DNA of 48,594 nt, from assembly GCF_002836775.1 (NCBI RefSeq), contig NZ_PJAQ01000051.1, positions 1-48,594 of the forward strand. Reading direction: 5' to 3'. Shown piece after piece: positions 6,659 to 14,076 of the stretch (its first letter is position 1; the number at the start of each line of letters is the position of its first letter). Below the pieces are notes generated by a model. The model saw only the letters and a program-made list of their open reading frames with translations, did no database searches and was not told the DNA's origin. Made by a program: the position numbers and the translations under genes. The stretch comes from Colwellia sp. 12G3. Lineage in GTDB: Bacteria; Pseudomonadota; Gammaproteobacteria; Enterobacterales; Alteromonadaceae.

Positions 6659-7483
6659 ATGATATTCAAAGACAGGTACCTTGTTACTTCACTCATTATT
6701 TGGCTTGTTGCCACGATAGAATCTGTAGGTGGACTCTGGGGCTTTTGGTCTGTGACAGGAAAAGAACGATTAGTTATCTTGTCTGTTGAAGTGACTGTCC
6801 TTGTGGCTCTTTTGGTTAATAGTTATGCGATAAAAAACTGGGTTTATCGTCACTCCACATCAGCATCACACCGATTTTTAGCCTGGATAACGGTTGTTTC
6901 TTTGGCTATGTGTGTCTGTGGTGATGTAGTTAATTTTAATTTGCCGCTTACTTATTATCGATATGGCGGTGTTATAAAACATGATTATCTTGCGGATTCG
7001 GTCATGTTTTTTGGTCCAGGCTATTTTTTATTTTTAGTGGTAGCTTGTTGTATTGCTTTGACTAATGGCTTCAAACCGAAAATGCTCTTTATTACATTCG
7101 TTATAGGAGCCTTGATAGGGGCCGGGTCATTTATTTCTATGCACCTAACAGGTACAGGCACTCATGTAACAATTGTGACCGGTATCTATGCCATTCTCAT
7201 CACACTTGTCGGTGTCAGTGGGCTAGTGTTGTTGGTCGCATTGCGTAAATCTACCGCAATATTTGGTGTATGTTTAGTAGCGAGTGGACTTGTGTTAGCC
7301 ACAGTTGCTGATGGTGTTATCGGTCAATTTTGGATATACGGGAATAATGGGGAAGGTTTTTTTCCTACTGCTAAATATGTAAATTGGTCACTTTATATTG
7401 GTTCACAATGTCTGCTTATACATCTTGCTAGAGTTGCTGTTATGCATGATGAAAATGTGGGGATATCCCCGTGTGCTAGCTAG
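6659..7483 (+). CDS. Polytopic membrane protein, 274 aa, unknown
   Basis: About eight transmembrane helices span nearly the whole protein. A conserved-looking VCGDVVNFNLPL segment (about residues 82-93) and FFGPGYFLF (116-124) recall the general layout of YhhN/TMEM86 lysoplasmalogenase-like proteins, but the match is too weak to assign. It is likely co-transcribed with the 74-residue membrane protein 7 bp upstream. No signal peptide or soluble domain is visible. Confidence 0.6.
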   Translation: MIFKDRYLVTSLIIWLVATIESVGGLWGFWSVTGKERLVILSVEVTVLVALLVNSYAIKNWVYRHSTSASHRFLAWITVVSLAMCVCGDVVNFNLPLTYYRYGGVIKHDYLADSVMFFGPGYFLFLVVACCIALTNGFKPKMLFITFVIGALIGAGSFISMHLTGTGTHVTIVTGIYAILITLVGVSGLVLLVALRKSTAIFGVCLVASGLVLATVADGVIGQFWIYGNNGEGFFPTAKYVNWSLYIGSQCLLIHLARVAVMHDENVGISPCAS

Positions 7484-7533
7484 CTTATCTGGCTATAGTG
7501 CACATAGCCGTTACTAAGCAGAAGGAAATTTAA

Positions 7534-8040
7534 GTGAAAGTAGTTGGTGAAACAAAGAGATTAACAATCAGGCACTTTAACCTTAATGATGCTGAGTTTA
7601 TCGTTCGATTGTTAAATGAAGAATCATTTATCCGTTACATAGCCGATAAAAACGTTCGAACTAGGACTGACGCTATCAATTACCTGACTAACGGTCCAAT
7701 ATCGAGTTATCAACATTATGAGTGTGGTCTGAGTTTAGTCTTGTTAAAAGGGACAGAAACACCTATCGGTATGTGCGGTTTACTGAAAAGAGAAGAATTA
7801 GATGTTCCAGATTTAGGTTTTGCTTTTTTACCTGAATTTTGGGGTAAAGGTTATGCAAATGAAGCCGCTTGTTCTGTACTAAAAGAAGGGCTGGCTGTTA
7901 ATTCCCTAAATACGATTTTAGCTGTTACCTTACCAGACAATGTAGGCTCTAATAGCTTATTGAAAAAAGTAGGTTTTAGTTTGCAAGGAAAAATAGAGAT
8001 ATATGGCTCACAAAGTAATTTGTATGAGTACCGTGTATAA
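7534..8040 (+). CDS. GNAT N-acetyltransferase, RimJ/RimL type, 168 aa
   Basis: The opening GETKRLTIRHFNLNDAEFIVRLL is the standard start of RimJ/RimL-type GNATs, and PEFWGKGYANEAACSVL (116-132) is the acetyl-CoA binding motif A. NVGSNSLLKKVGFSLQGK matches the C-terminal NxxSxxxxxKxGF pattern. It should transfer acetyl groups to a protein N-terminus or a small amine; the substrate is unknown. The start is GTG 7534 with AAGGAAA upstream. GNATs are common cassette cargo, and this is one of four in the window. Confidence 0.85.
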   Translation: MKVVGETKRLTIRHFNLNDAEFIVRLLNEESFIRYIADKNVRTRTDAINYLTNGPISSYQHYECGLSLVLLKGTETPIGMCGLLKREELDVPDLGFAFLPEFWGKGYANEAACSVLKEGLAVNSLNTILAVTLPDNVGSNSLLKKVGFSLQGKIEIYGSQSNLYEYRV

Positions 8041-8269
8041 AACAGCGAATATTAAAATTTGAAGCAACATTCGTTGTTTTATTTCTCAATCAAGTCGATA
8101 TTATAGACAGCATAACTTGGCTTTATGTCTTTGATGAAAGACTCCATATTATTTTGTTACCCTTTCTCCCCTAAAGATCTACATTGTTGTTGCGATGAAG
8201 GGCGCAATCCTTTGTAAAATAGCGTATTATAAAGGCTTCTATATTTAAGTTGTCTAGAGGAGAATACAA

Positions 8270-8416
8270 GTGGCTAAGCAAAATTACTCTTTCGAAAAAC
8301 GCCAGAAAGAAATAGCAAAAAAGAAAAAGAAAGAAGAGAAACGCTTGAAAAAATCGGGTGTAGATGAAAGTCAGCCGCAGGACGATCAACCTATCAACGA
8401 TAACGATGCTGAATAA
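8270..8416 (+). CDS. Small lysine-rich conserved protein, 48 aa
   Basis: This short gene starts at GTG 8270 behind a very strong AGAGGAGA ribosome binding site (8256-8263). The product begins MAKQNYSFEKRQKEIAKKKK and ends in an acidic tail DDQPINDNDAE. From general knowledge, small proteins starting this way occur widely in gammaproteobacteria, with unknown function. The charge pattern suggests nucleic-acid or ribosome association (inference only). A longer antisense frame here has no family signal. Confidence 0.75.
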   Translation: MAKQNYSFEKRQKEIAKKKKKEEKRLKKSGVDESQPQDDQPINDNDAE

Positions 8417-8436
8417 GAAACAATAAGTATCGATAC

Positions 8437-8515
8437 AAGTTAATGGTACAGACAAAACGCAGTTGGTTGTATTCGGCTCCTTCACAATTTTAGCCAACTA
8501 AATTTTTATCTTTAG
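8437..8515 (+). other. Partial attC site
   Basis: AAGTTAATGG and CAGTTGGTT on the left and TTTTAGCCAACTA on the right form the central arms around a GGCTCCTTCAC loop. The expected 3' GGCGTTA end is missing. Right next to it, TTTTATCTTTAG (8504-8515) and CTAAAGATAAAA (8536-8547) form a perfect 12-bp inverted repeat. Confidence 0.6.
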
Positions 8516-8672
8516 ATTATATTCCTAAACCAAACCTAAAGATAAAATCGATATAGTCAAACTCATAAGCGATCAGTATTGTTACGCCTATTTTGTTCAT
8601 CACATCATTGCTGTTTAATGAACAAATCATGCAATAACTCTCTTTTAACGCCAACTCTTTAAATGGATAGAC

Positions 8673-8900
8673 ATGAATACTCAATTAATAGTTGTTTTAA
8701 AAATAGTGTTTTTTTCCTTAGTGTTAATCACCTTTTCTGGTTGTAGCAATCAAGAGTTATATGAATCGACTCAGCCAAAGTATAATGATAATGAGTGTAG
8801 GAAACTACCTGCTCATGAATACGACGAATGTATGAAGCATGAGACAAAGTCATATGAAGAATACAAAAAAGAAAGAGAAGAAGTTATTAATCAGGGGTAA
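8673..8900 (+). CDS. Small lipoprotein, 75 aa
   Basis: A lipoprotein signal ends in the lipobox FSGC (Cys24). The mature part is short, highly charged, and contains two cysteines in NDNECRKLPAHEYDECMKHE, which may form a disulfide, then a lysine/glutamate-rich tail. No family assigned. ATG 8673 lies in a cassette-like neighbourhood just after a partial attC site. Confidence 0.7.
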   Translation: MNTQLIVVLKIVFFSLVLITFSGCSNQELYESTQPKYNDNECRKLPAHEYDECMKHETKSYEEYKKEREEVINQG

Positions 8901-9133
8901 TAGCTGACGAATCTTGCTTAATAACCTGAACTTCGGATAAGAGAATTTACCCAATAACCTAATTTAAGTGCCTGTCAGCGTTCTTTTTACTCGGAATAAC
9001 CCGTTATTGGTTTGTAAAAACTTCTTGATATACACTTAAATTTCGCCACTGGAACTTTAAGTTAATTTGTTCATTTAACATGTAACTCACAATGTTTTTT
9101 TGCGAACGTGGCGTTTGTAGTAAGGAGAATAAG

Positions 9134-9676
9134 TTGAGTTTGACAAAAAACTTCAGGATGATGGCTCTCTATAATCAACGGATAAATGTTCAGTTAATGG
9201 ATAGTTGTCTGGCGCTTTCGATTGATCTTCTTGAAAAAGAGACGCATTCTTTTTTTCCTAATATTATTAATTATTGGAATCATATTCTTTTCGGGGATTT
9301 GATTTTAGTCGGACGATTAGCGTTAAATGAAATAGCTAACCTGACACCACAAGATTTATCAACATTCCCAACACCTCAATCACCCAAAGATATTTATTGC
9401 AGTAAATTGTCAGAACTTGCCGTTTTAAGAGGGCAGGTTGACGAACTAATAATACAATACTGTTTAAATTTATCTGAAGCCGATTGTGATAAATTTATTG
9501 CCTATACAACGACAGAAGGTGATTCGGTAACTAAGGCTGTAGCCGACGTAACACAACATCTATTTAATCACCAAGCCCATCATCGAGGGCAATTAACCTG
9601 TGTATTAAGTCAGTATGGTGTTGATTATGGCTGTATGGATTTACCTGTTATCGTTTCAGAAGGTAGTCGTACCTAG
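9134..9676 (+). CDS. DinB-like four-helix protein, 180 aa
   Basis: The protein starts MSLTKNFRMMALYNQRINVQ and has the DinB/YfiT-type layout: WNHILFGDLILVGRL with the first metal histidine (about residue 50) and HLFNHQAHHRGQL near residues 145-157 supplying the other two. Such proteins bind a divalent metal in a four-helix bundle, often as thiol-dependent transferases; the substrate is unknown. TTG 9134 is chosen because AAGGAG sits 6 bp upstream; the longer frame from ATG 9092 would add 14 residues without similarity. An attC site follows. Confidence 0.8.
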   Translation: MSLTKNFRMMALYNQRINVQLMDSCLALSIDLLEKETHSFFPNIINYWNHILFGDLILVGRLALNEIANLTPQDLSTFPTPQSPKDIYCSKLSELAVLRGQVDELIIQYCLNLSEADCDKFIAYTTTEGDSVTKAVADVTQHLFNHQAHHRGQLTCVLSQYGVDYGCMDLPVIVSEGSRT

Positions 9677-9678
9677 AT

Positions 9679-9765
9679 GCTTAAAAACGGTCAAAATAAC
9701 ATTGGCTTTTAGCCATTCCTCGCTTATTCTAAGGGCATATATTTAGTCTTTTAACAGGGCGTTAT
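9679..9765 (+). other. Degenerate attC site
   Basis: GCTTAAAAACGG on the left, AACATTGGCTTTT and a CCTCGCTTATTC loop in the middle, and CTTTTAACAGGGCGTTAT on the right. The right central arm has decayed to AAGGGCAT. Confidence 0.65.
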
Positions 9766-9782
9766 TTATTAATAGGTCGAGT

Positions 9783-10157
9783 ATGCATCAAGTTAAAGGT
9801 TTTACTTTGTCATGTGTGATTGTCATCATTGCATTTTTAGTCTCAGCCATAGGTGCGGGATTACTCGCTGATTTTTTTGGCGTTTGGAAAAAACCATTTA
9901 TTGGTGCTAGCGCTGCTTTTTTTGTGGTGCTATCGGGTTATATCACTGCACCTAGCCATAAAAAAACAATGTCACTAGTTTGGTTTATTGTTGGTGCTGT
10001 TTCTGCTTGGTTCTTAGCCGGGAACTCAACTTACCCAGAAGATTATGCACAGGCATATCAACCCACATTAATTCCTTTAACCGCAACTTATTTAAGCGGG
10101 CTAGTTGCATTGTTGATATGTAATGTGTGGCACACAAGAAACAAAAAAAGCTCATAA
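9783..10157 (+). CDS. Four-helix membrane protein, 124 aa
   Basis: Four hydrophobic segments (about residues 8-30, 38-56, 64-81 and 98-115) make up most of the protein, which ends in a basic HTRNKKSS tail. No catalytic motif or family recognised. It follows a degenerate attC site by 18 bp, with AGGTCGAGT just upstream of ATG 9783, so it is probably a cassette gene. Confidence 0.65.
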   Translation: MHQVKGFTLSCVIVIIAFLVSAIGAGLLADFFGVWKKPFIGASAAFFVVLSGYITAPSHKKTMSLVWFIVGAVSAWFLAGNSTYPEDYAQAYQPTLIPLTATYLSGLVALLICNVWHTRNKKSS

Positions 10158-10479
10158 GTATCTGCTATATATCACTTTTTATATTCAGTGCATAACTGAA
10201 AAATGAGTTAGTAGGGGATTTTAAGTTGATTCAGTAGTAAAAACTTCAGTTCTTTGCTTACTAACCACGGGCTCATATTTACTCTACAAACGTTATCAAT
10301 TTTCAAAGTAAATCAACCAAAATACGGTTATAAAAATATCGATATCTTCATTATGAAAGCTGTTATTTTATTTACTATTTCATTAGGGTGCATCAATAGG
10401 TAATAAAGTGGTCTAGTCTTTGTTTAATTGTTTATTCTATTGGACAATTTCTACCGGTTGAATGACAAAGAAAATATTA
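10158..10479. other. Intergenic region with a possible gene remnant
   Basis: No full gene. ATG 10353 opens a 16-codon frame reading MKAVILFTISLGCINR, which looks like a lipoprotein signal peptide with an LGC box followed immediately by a stop. It may be the stub of a lost lipoprotein gene. Confidence 0.3.
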
Positions 10480-10575
10480 TAAGACCTTGTTAAAATGGCA
10501 TGAAATATCGTTGGCTATTTCCATGCTAGTCAATATGTTAGCCAATGCTATTACTGCCCTTATCAGGGCTATATT
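10480..10575 (+). other. attC site, moderately conserved
   Basis: ACCTTGTTAAAATGG on the left, then central arms CGTTGGCTAT and GTTAGCCAATG around CCATGCTAG, and CTGCCCTTATCAGGGCTAT on the right, where the last GTTA has changed to CTAT. Confidence 0.65.
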
Positions 10576-10599
10576 TTTATCAAAGTAAGGATGCGTATT

Positions 10600-10839
10600 A
10601 TGAACAAAGCGATAAGAGCGTCAGATACACCCTATAGTATGGATGTAGTAGAAGGAAAAAATTATTTTTGGTGTGCTTGTGGTAAAAGTAAAAAACAGCC
10701 GCTTTGTGACGGTTCACATAGTGGAACGGATTTCACCCCGGTAATATATAAAGCGCCGGAGTCCAAAAAAGTATTCTTTTGTGGCTGTAAAGAAACGTCT
10801 AAGCAACCCCTTTGTGACGGTAGTCATTCAAAAACATAA
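10600..10839 (+). CDS. Double CDGSH-type iron-sulfur protein, 79 aa
   Basis: Two CDGSH zinc-finger-like motifs are present: CACGKSKKQPLCDGSH and CGCKETSKQPLCDGSH. Each should bind one 2Fe-2S cluster through three cysteines and one histidine. Tandem CDGSH proteins (MitoNEET/CISD3 type) carry redox-active clusters and act in iron-sulfur or redox handling; the role here is unknown. ATG 10600 is preferred over ATG 10591 because AAGG ends immediately before 10591, giving proper spacing only to the second start. The gene is a cassette flanked by attC sites on both sides. Confidence 0.9.
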   Translation: MNKAIRASDTPYSMDVVEGKNYFWCACGKSKKQPLCDGSHSGTDFTPVIYKAPESKKVFFCGCKETSKQPLCDGSHSKT

Positions 10840-10938
10840 CAAACTCATTAAACAGGATCCAATTTAGTTGGCTAGGTTCCATTCTTTAACATTTCAGCCA
10901 ACTATATTGACCTGCTTAATGAAAACTCAGCAGTAACC
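10837..10938 (+). other. attC site, right end worn
   Basis: TAACAAACTCATTAAACAGGA begins at the stop codon of the CDGSH gene. Central arms TAGTTGGCTA and CAGCCAACTA flank TTCCATTCTTTAAC. The 3' end reads CTCAGCAGTAACC instead of GGCGTTA. Confidence 0.65.
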
Positions 10939-10955
10939 GATAAATTGGAGTATTA

Positions 10956-11369
10956 ATGAATATTGAGGTTATACAAAATCCAGAACAACAACTGATCGAG
11001 TATCTGGATGAAAAAATTGCAGAATTTAACTGGGCTAATTGGGAGGTGAGTGAACGAACTCCATTGGCCGTTCAAATTAAAAATGACAATGGTGAGATTA
11101 TAGCTGGGGCTGCAGGTCGTACTTTCGGTGACTGGTTATTAATAAATACATTGTGGGTTTCAGATGAACTACGTGGGCAAAATATTGGCAGCAAAATTTT
11201 AAAAGAAATTGAATTTGCCGCTAAACAACGAGGTTGCATAAAGTGCCTGTTAGATACGCTTAATTTCCAAGCGATGCCTTTCTATGAAAAACAGGGCTAT
11301 AAAATACAATGGATCCAAGAGAATTATCCTAAAACTGGGTGTAAATATTTTATGCTCAAATTGCTTTAA
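10956..11369 (+). CDS. GNAT N-acetyltransferase, 137 aa
   Basis: A compact GNAT fold: IAGAAGRTFGDWLLINTLWVSDELRG leads into motif A (RGQNIGSKIL, about residues 73-82), and NFQAMPFYEKQGYKI is the usual C-terminal segment. Acetyl-CoA is the expected donor; the acceptor is unknown. GGAG lies at a normal distance before ATG 10956. It follows an attC site by about 20 bp. Confidence 0.85.
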   Translation: MNIEVIQNPEQQLIEYLDEKIAEFNWANWEVSERTPLAVQIKNDNGEIIAGAAGRTFGDWLLINTLWVSDELRGQNIGSKILKEIEFAAKQRGCIKCLLDTLNFQAMPFYEKQGYKIQWIQENYPKTGCKYFMLKLL

Positions 11370-11394
11370 TTGATGAACGGCACATACAACACTT

Positions 11395-11478
11395 TAAATC
11401 TTAAAGTAAAGTTGCTTGATTTCACCTTAGTTCCAATGATACAAATTTTTACTTAGCCAATTACCGGTCGTAATACTT
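11395..11478 (+). other. Possible decayed attC site
   Basis: AAAGTTGCTTGATTTC and TTTTACTTAGCCAATTACCGG keep the order of attC arms but pair poorly; the 3' end reads GGTCGTAATAC. Placed mainly because it falls between two cassette-type genes. Confidence 0.35.
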
Positions 11479-11500
11479 TCTTCAATTATAGAGTTTACCA

Positions 11501-11938
11501 ATGATTTCAAATTTGAAAACCGCCTTGATTGTCGCTGGAACACTTTTAGTGTCGGCTTGCACGTCTGCTCCAACAATAGAGCGTAAGAACTATTATGCTT
11601 GGGAGAATGATTATGGTTACTCTCAAGTAGTCAGCGCAGGTAATACAATTTATATCTCAGGAATAGCCAGTGATAAGGCTACCTTTGCGGAACAAATTAA
11701 AGAAATAAACGCAAATATCAATAAAATACTAAAAGATTACGGCGTAGACAGCGATGCTATTGTCAAACAAGTGATATATACAACCGATATTGAGGGAATG
11801 AAAGCCCATACTAAGTTAAGAAAAACATTCTTTAATAAAGATAAATATCCAAGTTCATCGATTGTTCAAGTAAGTAGGCTATATGAGAAAGGGCACTTTC
11901 TTGAAATTGAGATAGTTGCTGTAGTACCAAACAAGTAA
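11501..11938 (+). CDS. RidA-family lipoprotein, 145 aa
   Basis: The first 20 residues are a lipoprotein signal ending in the lipobox VSAC, so the protein should be lipid-anchored after export. The rest is a YjgF/RidA domain (YSQVVSAGNTIYISGIASD; later QVIYTTDIEGM; then PSSSIVQVSRL, KGHFLEIEIVAV). Cytoplasmic RidA deaminates reactive enamine/imine intermediates and has a key arginine in a RxxxxV segment. Here that stretch reads PSSSIVQVSRLYEKG, so the usual arginine seems absent and the catalytic role is doubtful. An exported RidA-like domain is uncommon. Confidence 0.8.
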   Translation: MISNLKTALIVAGTLLVSACTSAPTIERKNYYAWENDYGYSQVVSAGNTIYISGIASDKATFAEQIKEINANINKILKDYGVDSDAIVKQVIYTTDIEGMKAHTKLRKTFFNKDKYPSSSIVQVSRLYEKGHFLEIEIVAVVPNK

Positions 11939-12044
11939 GCAGTAGTTTTGTATGGCGTTTAAAAGAGACGACAAGCTGTATCTTGTATTGCGATAGTAGG
12001 CACAAGTATAATCTAAGTGAAACGTCAGGTTTACTGAGGAATTA

Positions 12045-12464
12045 ATGGATATCAGAAAAATAAGTTGGGATGAAGCATTACCCATACGACATGAAGTATT
12101 GTGGCCAAATAAGTCTTTGCTTTTTTGTCAGGTTAAAGGAGATGACATAGCAAAACACTATGGTGTTTACCTAGATGATAAATTAGTCAGCGTTGCCTCG
12201 ATATATATTGAAGATAGTGTTGCTCGGTTAAGAAAATTTGCCACGTTAGTAGCGTTTCAAGGGCGAGGTATAGGTTCAAAACTTATTACCCATATTTTGA
12301 GTGAACTGATAAATAGCGGTACCGAAGATTGTTGGTGTGATGCTCGAACAACGGCAGTCGGATTTTATCAAAAGTTTGGTATGCAAAGCCAGGGCACTGA
12401 ATTTAATAAATCAGGGATTTGGTATTTTAAAATGGCTGTCAGTCTTATACCCTCGACAGCATAA
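12045..12464 (+). CDS. GNAT N-acetyltransferase, 139 aa
   Basis: The sequence carries YGVYLDDKLVSVASIYIED, then RKFATLVAFQGRGIGSKLITHIL with motif A QGRGIGSKL (about residues 72-80), and ARTTAVGFYQKFGM for the C-terminal part. This type is close to ElaA-like and small unassigned GNATs; the substrate is unknown. GAGGAATTA precedes ATG 12045. It is the third GNAT gene in the first 12.5 kb. Confidence 0.85.
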   Translation: MDIRKISWDEALPIRHEVLWPNKSLLFCQVKGDDIAKHYGVYLDDKLVSVASIYIEDSVARLRKFATLVAFQGRGIGSKLITHILSELINSGTEDCWCDARTTAVGFYQKFGMQSQGTEFNKSGIWYFKMAVSLIPSTA

Positions 12465-12582
12465 TGGAGGTAGGGATTTTTACTTAACTGTTATCTTTCA
12501 AGGCAAGCATTCGTCATGGTTATTCACTATTGGTAGCGCAAGCTTGTTTGGCGTAATATACCGCAAGAAAAAATTAAAATAA
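12463..12582 (+). pseudogene. Possible remnant of a PEP-CTERM-like C-terminus
   Basis: Directly after the GNAT stop, in another frame with no start of its own, the sequence reads SSWLFTIGSASLFGVIYRKK near its end: a serine pair, a hydrophobic helix and a basic tail. That is the layout of PEP-CTERM sorting signals, but the proline-glutamate-proline box is missing and the frame is short. It may be the tail of a lost exported protein. Confidence 0.3.
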
Positions 12583-12608
12583 ATAACATACAATCAACTG
12601 TATGTTAT
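12583..12608. terminator. Hairpin, possible terminator
   Basis: Perfect 10-bp arms ATAACATACA and TGTATGTTAT with a 6-nt loop follow the third GNAT gene. The U-tract is weak (CTTTC), so termination is uncertain. Downstream, TTTTAGTAAACATG and TGCCCTTAACAAGGGTATT up to about 12650 look like the right part of a decayed attC site. Confidence 0.45.
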
Positions 12609-12676
12609 CTTTCATCAATTTTAGTAAACATGATCTGCCCTTAACAAGGGTATTCGTCGTTTTGGAGTATTTTTAA

Positions 12677-13135
12677 GTGAAGAGTATTGATTTATTTGTA
12701 GAAAATTGGGCGACTAAACAAGCCATGGTCCCGATAGATAATGAAGATATAACGGAGCTTGAAACAAAATTTAATGCTTATTTACCCGACTCATATAAAT
12801 ACTTAATCGCTACCTATGGTTTGGTTCATACACCCAACGTATTAACTAAAATATGCGATTTAAATGTCGAAATTTCAGAAGTTCAAGATTTTTTAAGCCT
12901 AGATGATGTCTTTACACTATCAAAGCTTTATGAAATGAGTGGTATGCCTAAAGGGCATGTTTTATTTGCCTCTGACTGTAAAGGCAACATGTTCTGTTTC
13001 AAACTTGCTGATTGTGAAAATAAGCAAGTAGATGTACCTGTTTGGTTTTATAATCATGGTTTATGCACTATGAATAAAGTTTCAGATTCTTTTAGCGAGT
13101 GGCTAGAACAGTTTAATGAACTTGAACAAAGCTAG
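12677..13135 (+). CDS. SUKH/SMI1-KNR4 family protein, 152 aa
   Basis: The start ENWATKQAMVPIDNEDITELE, followed by FNAYLPDSYKYLIATYGLVHTP, is the diagnostic N-terminal part of the SMI1/KNR4 (SUKH) fold, with FASDCKGNMFCFK in the middle strand region. Many bacterial SUKH proteins are immunity proteins against polymorphic toxins (established for the superfamily). No toxin gene is visible nearby, so an orphan immunity role is only a possibility. GTG 12677 is used, with GGAG about 12 bp upstream. The next gene starts 9 bp after its stop. Confidence 0.8.
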   Translation: MKSIDLFVENWATKQAMVPIDNEDITELETKFNAYLPDSYKYLIATYGLVHTPNVLTKICDLNVEISEVQDFLSLDDVFTLSKLYEMSGMPKGHVLFASDCKGNMFCFKLADCENKQVDVPVWFYNHGLCTMNKVSDSFSEWLEQFNELEQS

Positions 13136-13144
13136 AGGCATAAA

Positions 13145-13477
13145 GTGAACAATTCAACAATTGAAGCTGAAATAAGCTTCCGATTTCTTAGTTTAGATAA
13201 ATTCCAGGCCTATTCCTTAGTCCGAGAGATTCTAGGGGCTACCCATAACGCAGACCCAGAAAGTAATCGTTATATTGCTTATGTACCGTTAACAAAACAA
13301 ACGCTTGAAGGCATCAATGACTACTACGTACGTCAAAGGGTTGAGGTTGAAGCATGTGATATATTTGTGTCAATAAGTTCTGATGCACACAAAGGGCTCG
13401 TTGATATTCCTGCAATAGTTAACCGTATGCTCAAGTACATTGACTGTAAGTTAACCTTTTCTTTTACTGTGCTGTAA
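13145..13477 (+). CDS. Unknown 110-aa protein paired with SUKH gene
   Basis: A soluble alpha/beta-like protein with no signal peptide or membrane segment and no motif I recognise. It starts at GTG 13145, with GAGG just before it, 9 bp after the SUKH stop, so the two are almost certainly co-transcribed. The pairing makes a shared role (for example a second immunity-type protein) plausible, but nothing in the sequence proves it. Confidence 0.6.
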   Translation: MNNSTIEAEISFRFLSLDKFQAYSLVREILGATHNADPESNRYIAYVPLTKQTLEGINDYYVRQRVEVEACDIFVSISSDAHKGLVDIPAIVNRMLKYIDCKLTFSFTVL

Positions 13478-13575
13478 ACTTTTTAATGATTTAATACGAC
13501 ATTAGTGCACGATGAACTCGAGAAAAATCCCTATTTAGCGTATGCTAGCCGCCATTAAATTTTTTGTTGTTATTT

Positions 13576-13866
13576 ATGTCCATTAAAGTAAAAAACTTAC
13601 CTGTTAACGAAGTCACCTGTTCAAACTGTGAAGCCTGCTGCTGTAGTTTAGAAGTTATGCTTCTTACCGATACAGGAGTGCCTGATCGGCATGTTTATGT
13701 TGATAAACATGGTAAAGAAACTATGTTGCGGTTTGACGATGGTTGGTGTTCAGCATTAGACCGAGATACCTTAATGTGTTCTATTTATGAGAATAGACCT
13801 TGGGTTTGTCGAATATTTGAAATGGGTTCTGATGAATGTATAGAAGAGCGAGCAGAGAAGATGTAA
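13576..13866 (+). CDS. YkgJ-type cysteine cluster protein, 96 aa
   Basis: The protein has the CxxCxxCC cluster (CSNCEACCCSLE, about residues 16-27), WCSALD and TLMCSIYENRPWVCRIFEMG, followed by a last DEC. This is the pattern of the YkgJ family of putative zinc- or iron-chelating proteins (UPF0153). ATG 13576 is preferred over the TTG at 13564 because the similarity begins there; no strong ribosome binding site is visible for either. The function is not established for the family. Confidence 0.8.
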   Translation: MSIKVKNLPVNEVTCSNCEACCCSLEVMLLTDTGVPDRHVYVDKHGKETMLRFDDGWCSALDRDTLMCSIYENRPWVCRIFEMGSDECIEERAEKM

Positions 13867-13968
13867 TTTTTCTTCAATGTCCGCTTAATGTGCATATTTC
13901 AACAGTAACACCAATGCTGTCCACATTGCTTTCCTTAATGACAACTTTTTTGTTTTCAATAAAACCAC

Positions 13969-14003
13969 AACAGAGTAAAGCTAAACTACTTACTCTGTTT
14001 TAT
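13969..14003 (+). terminator. Terminator-like hairpin
   Basis: Arms AACAGAGTAA (13969-13978) and TTACTCTGTT (13990-13999) pair perfectly with an 11-nt loop and are followed by a short T run. It lies between the YkgJ-type gene and the next gene. Nearby AATAGCCGTTAATCAGGGTG may be an attC remnant. Confidence 0.55.
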
Positions 14004-14076
14004 TCACTGTACAATAGCCGTTAATCAGGGTGCACTTTTGCATCATCAGTTAATCCTATAAGAGCCAAATAACGCC

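Larger units (their letters stand above)
1..12665 (+). mobile_element. Integron-type cassette array without integrase in view (CALIN-like)
   Basis: Short plus-strand genes are separated by related sites of about 100 bp with a central palindrome AGTTGGC/GCCAACT, an inner TTCGCT-like loop and a 3' end in GGCGTTA. These are the hallmarks of attC sites, and coding regions often run right up to or into them. Sites at 1-38, 584-682, 1022-1122, 1441-1536, 1849-1950 and 2487-2584 are clear; later ones at about 3407, 5340, 8437, 9679, 10480, 10837, 11395 and 12583 are partial or decayed. No tyrosine recombinase of the IntI type is encoded here. All sites share one orientation, so an integrase, if present, would be expected beyond position 1. 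The right limit is arbitrary because decay is gradual. Confidence 0.75.

Noticed and set aside
8171..8497. Minus-strand 108-codon frame
   Set aside because: It is antisense to the 48-residue lysine-rich gene, which has a strong ribosome binding site; the hydrophobic look comes from reverse-reading lysine codons.
12337..12462. Plus-strand frame overlapping the third GNAT gene
   Set aside because: It is an alternative frame of the GNAT gene; only its tail beyond 12463 is of possible interest as a remnant.
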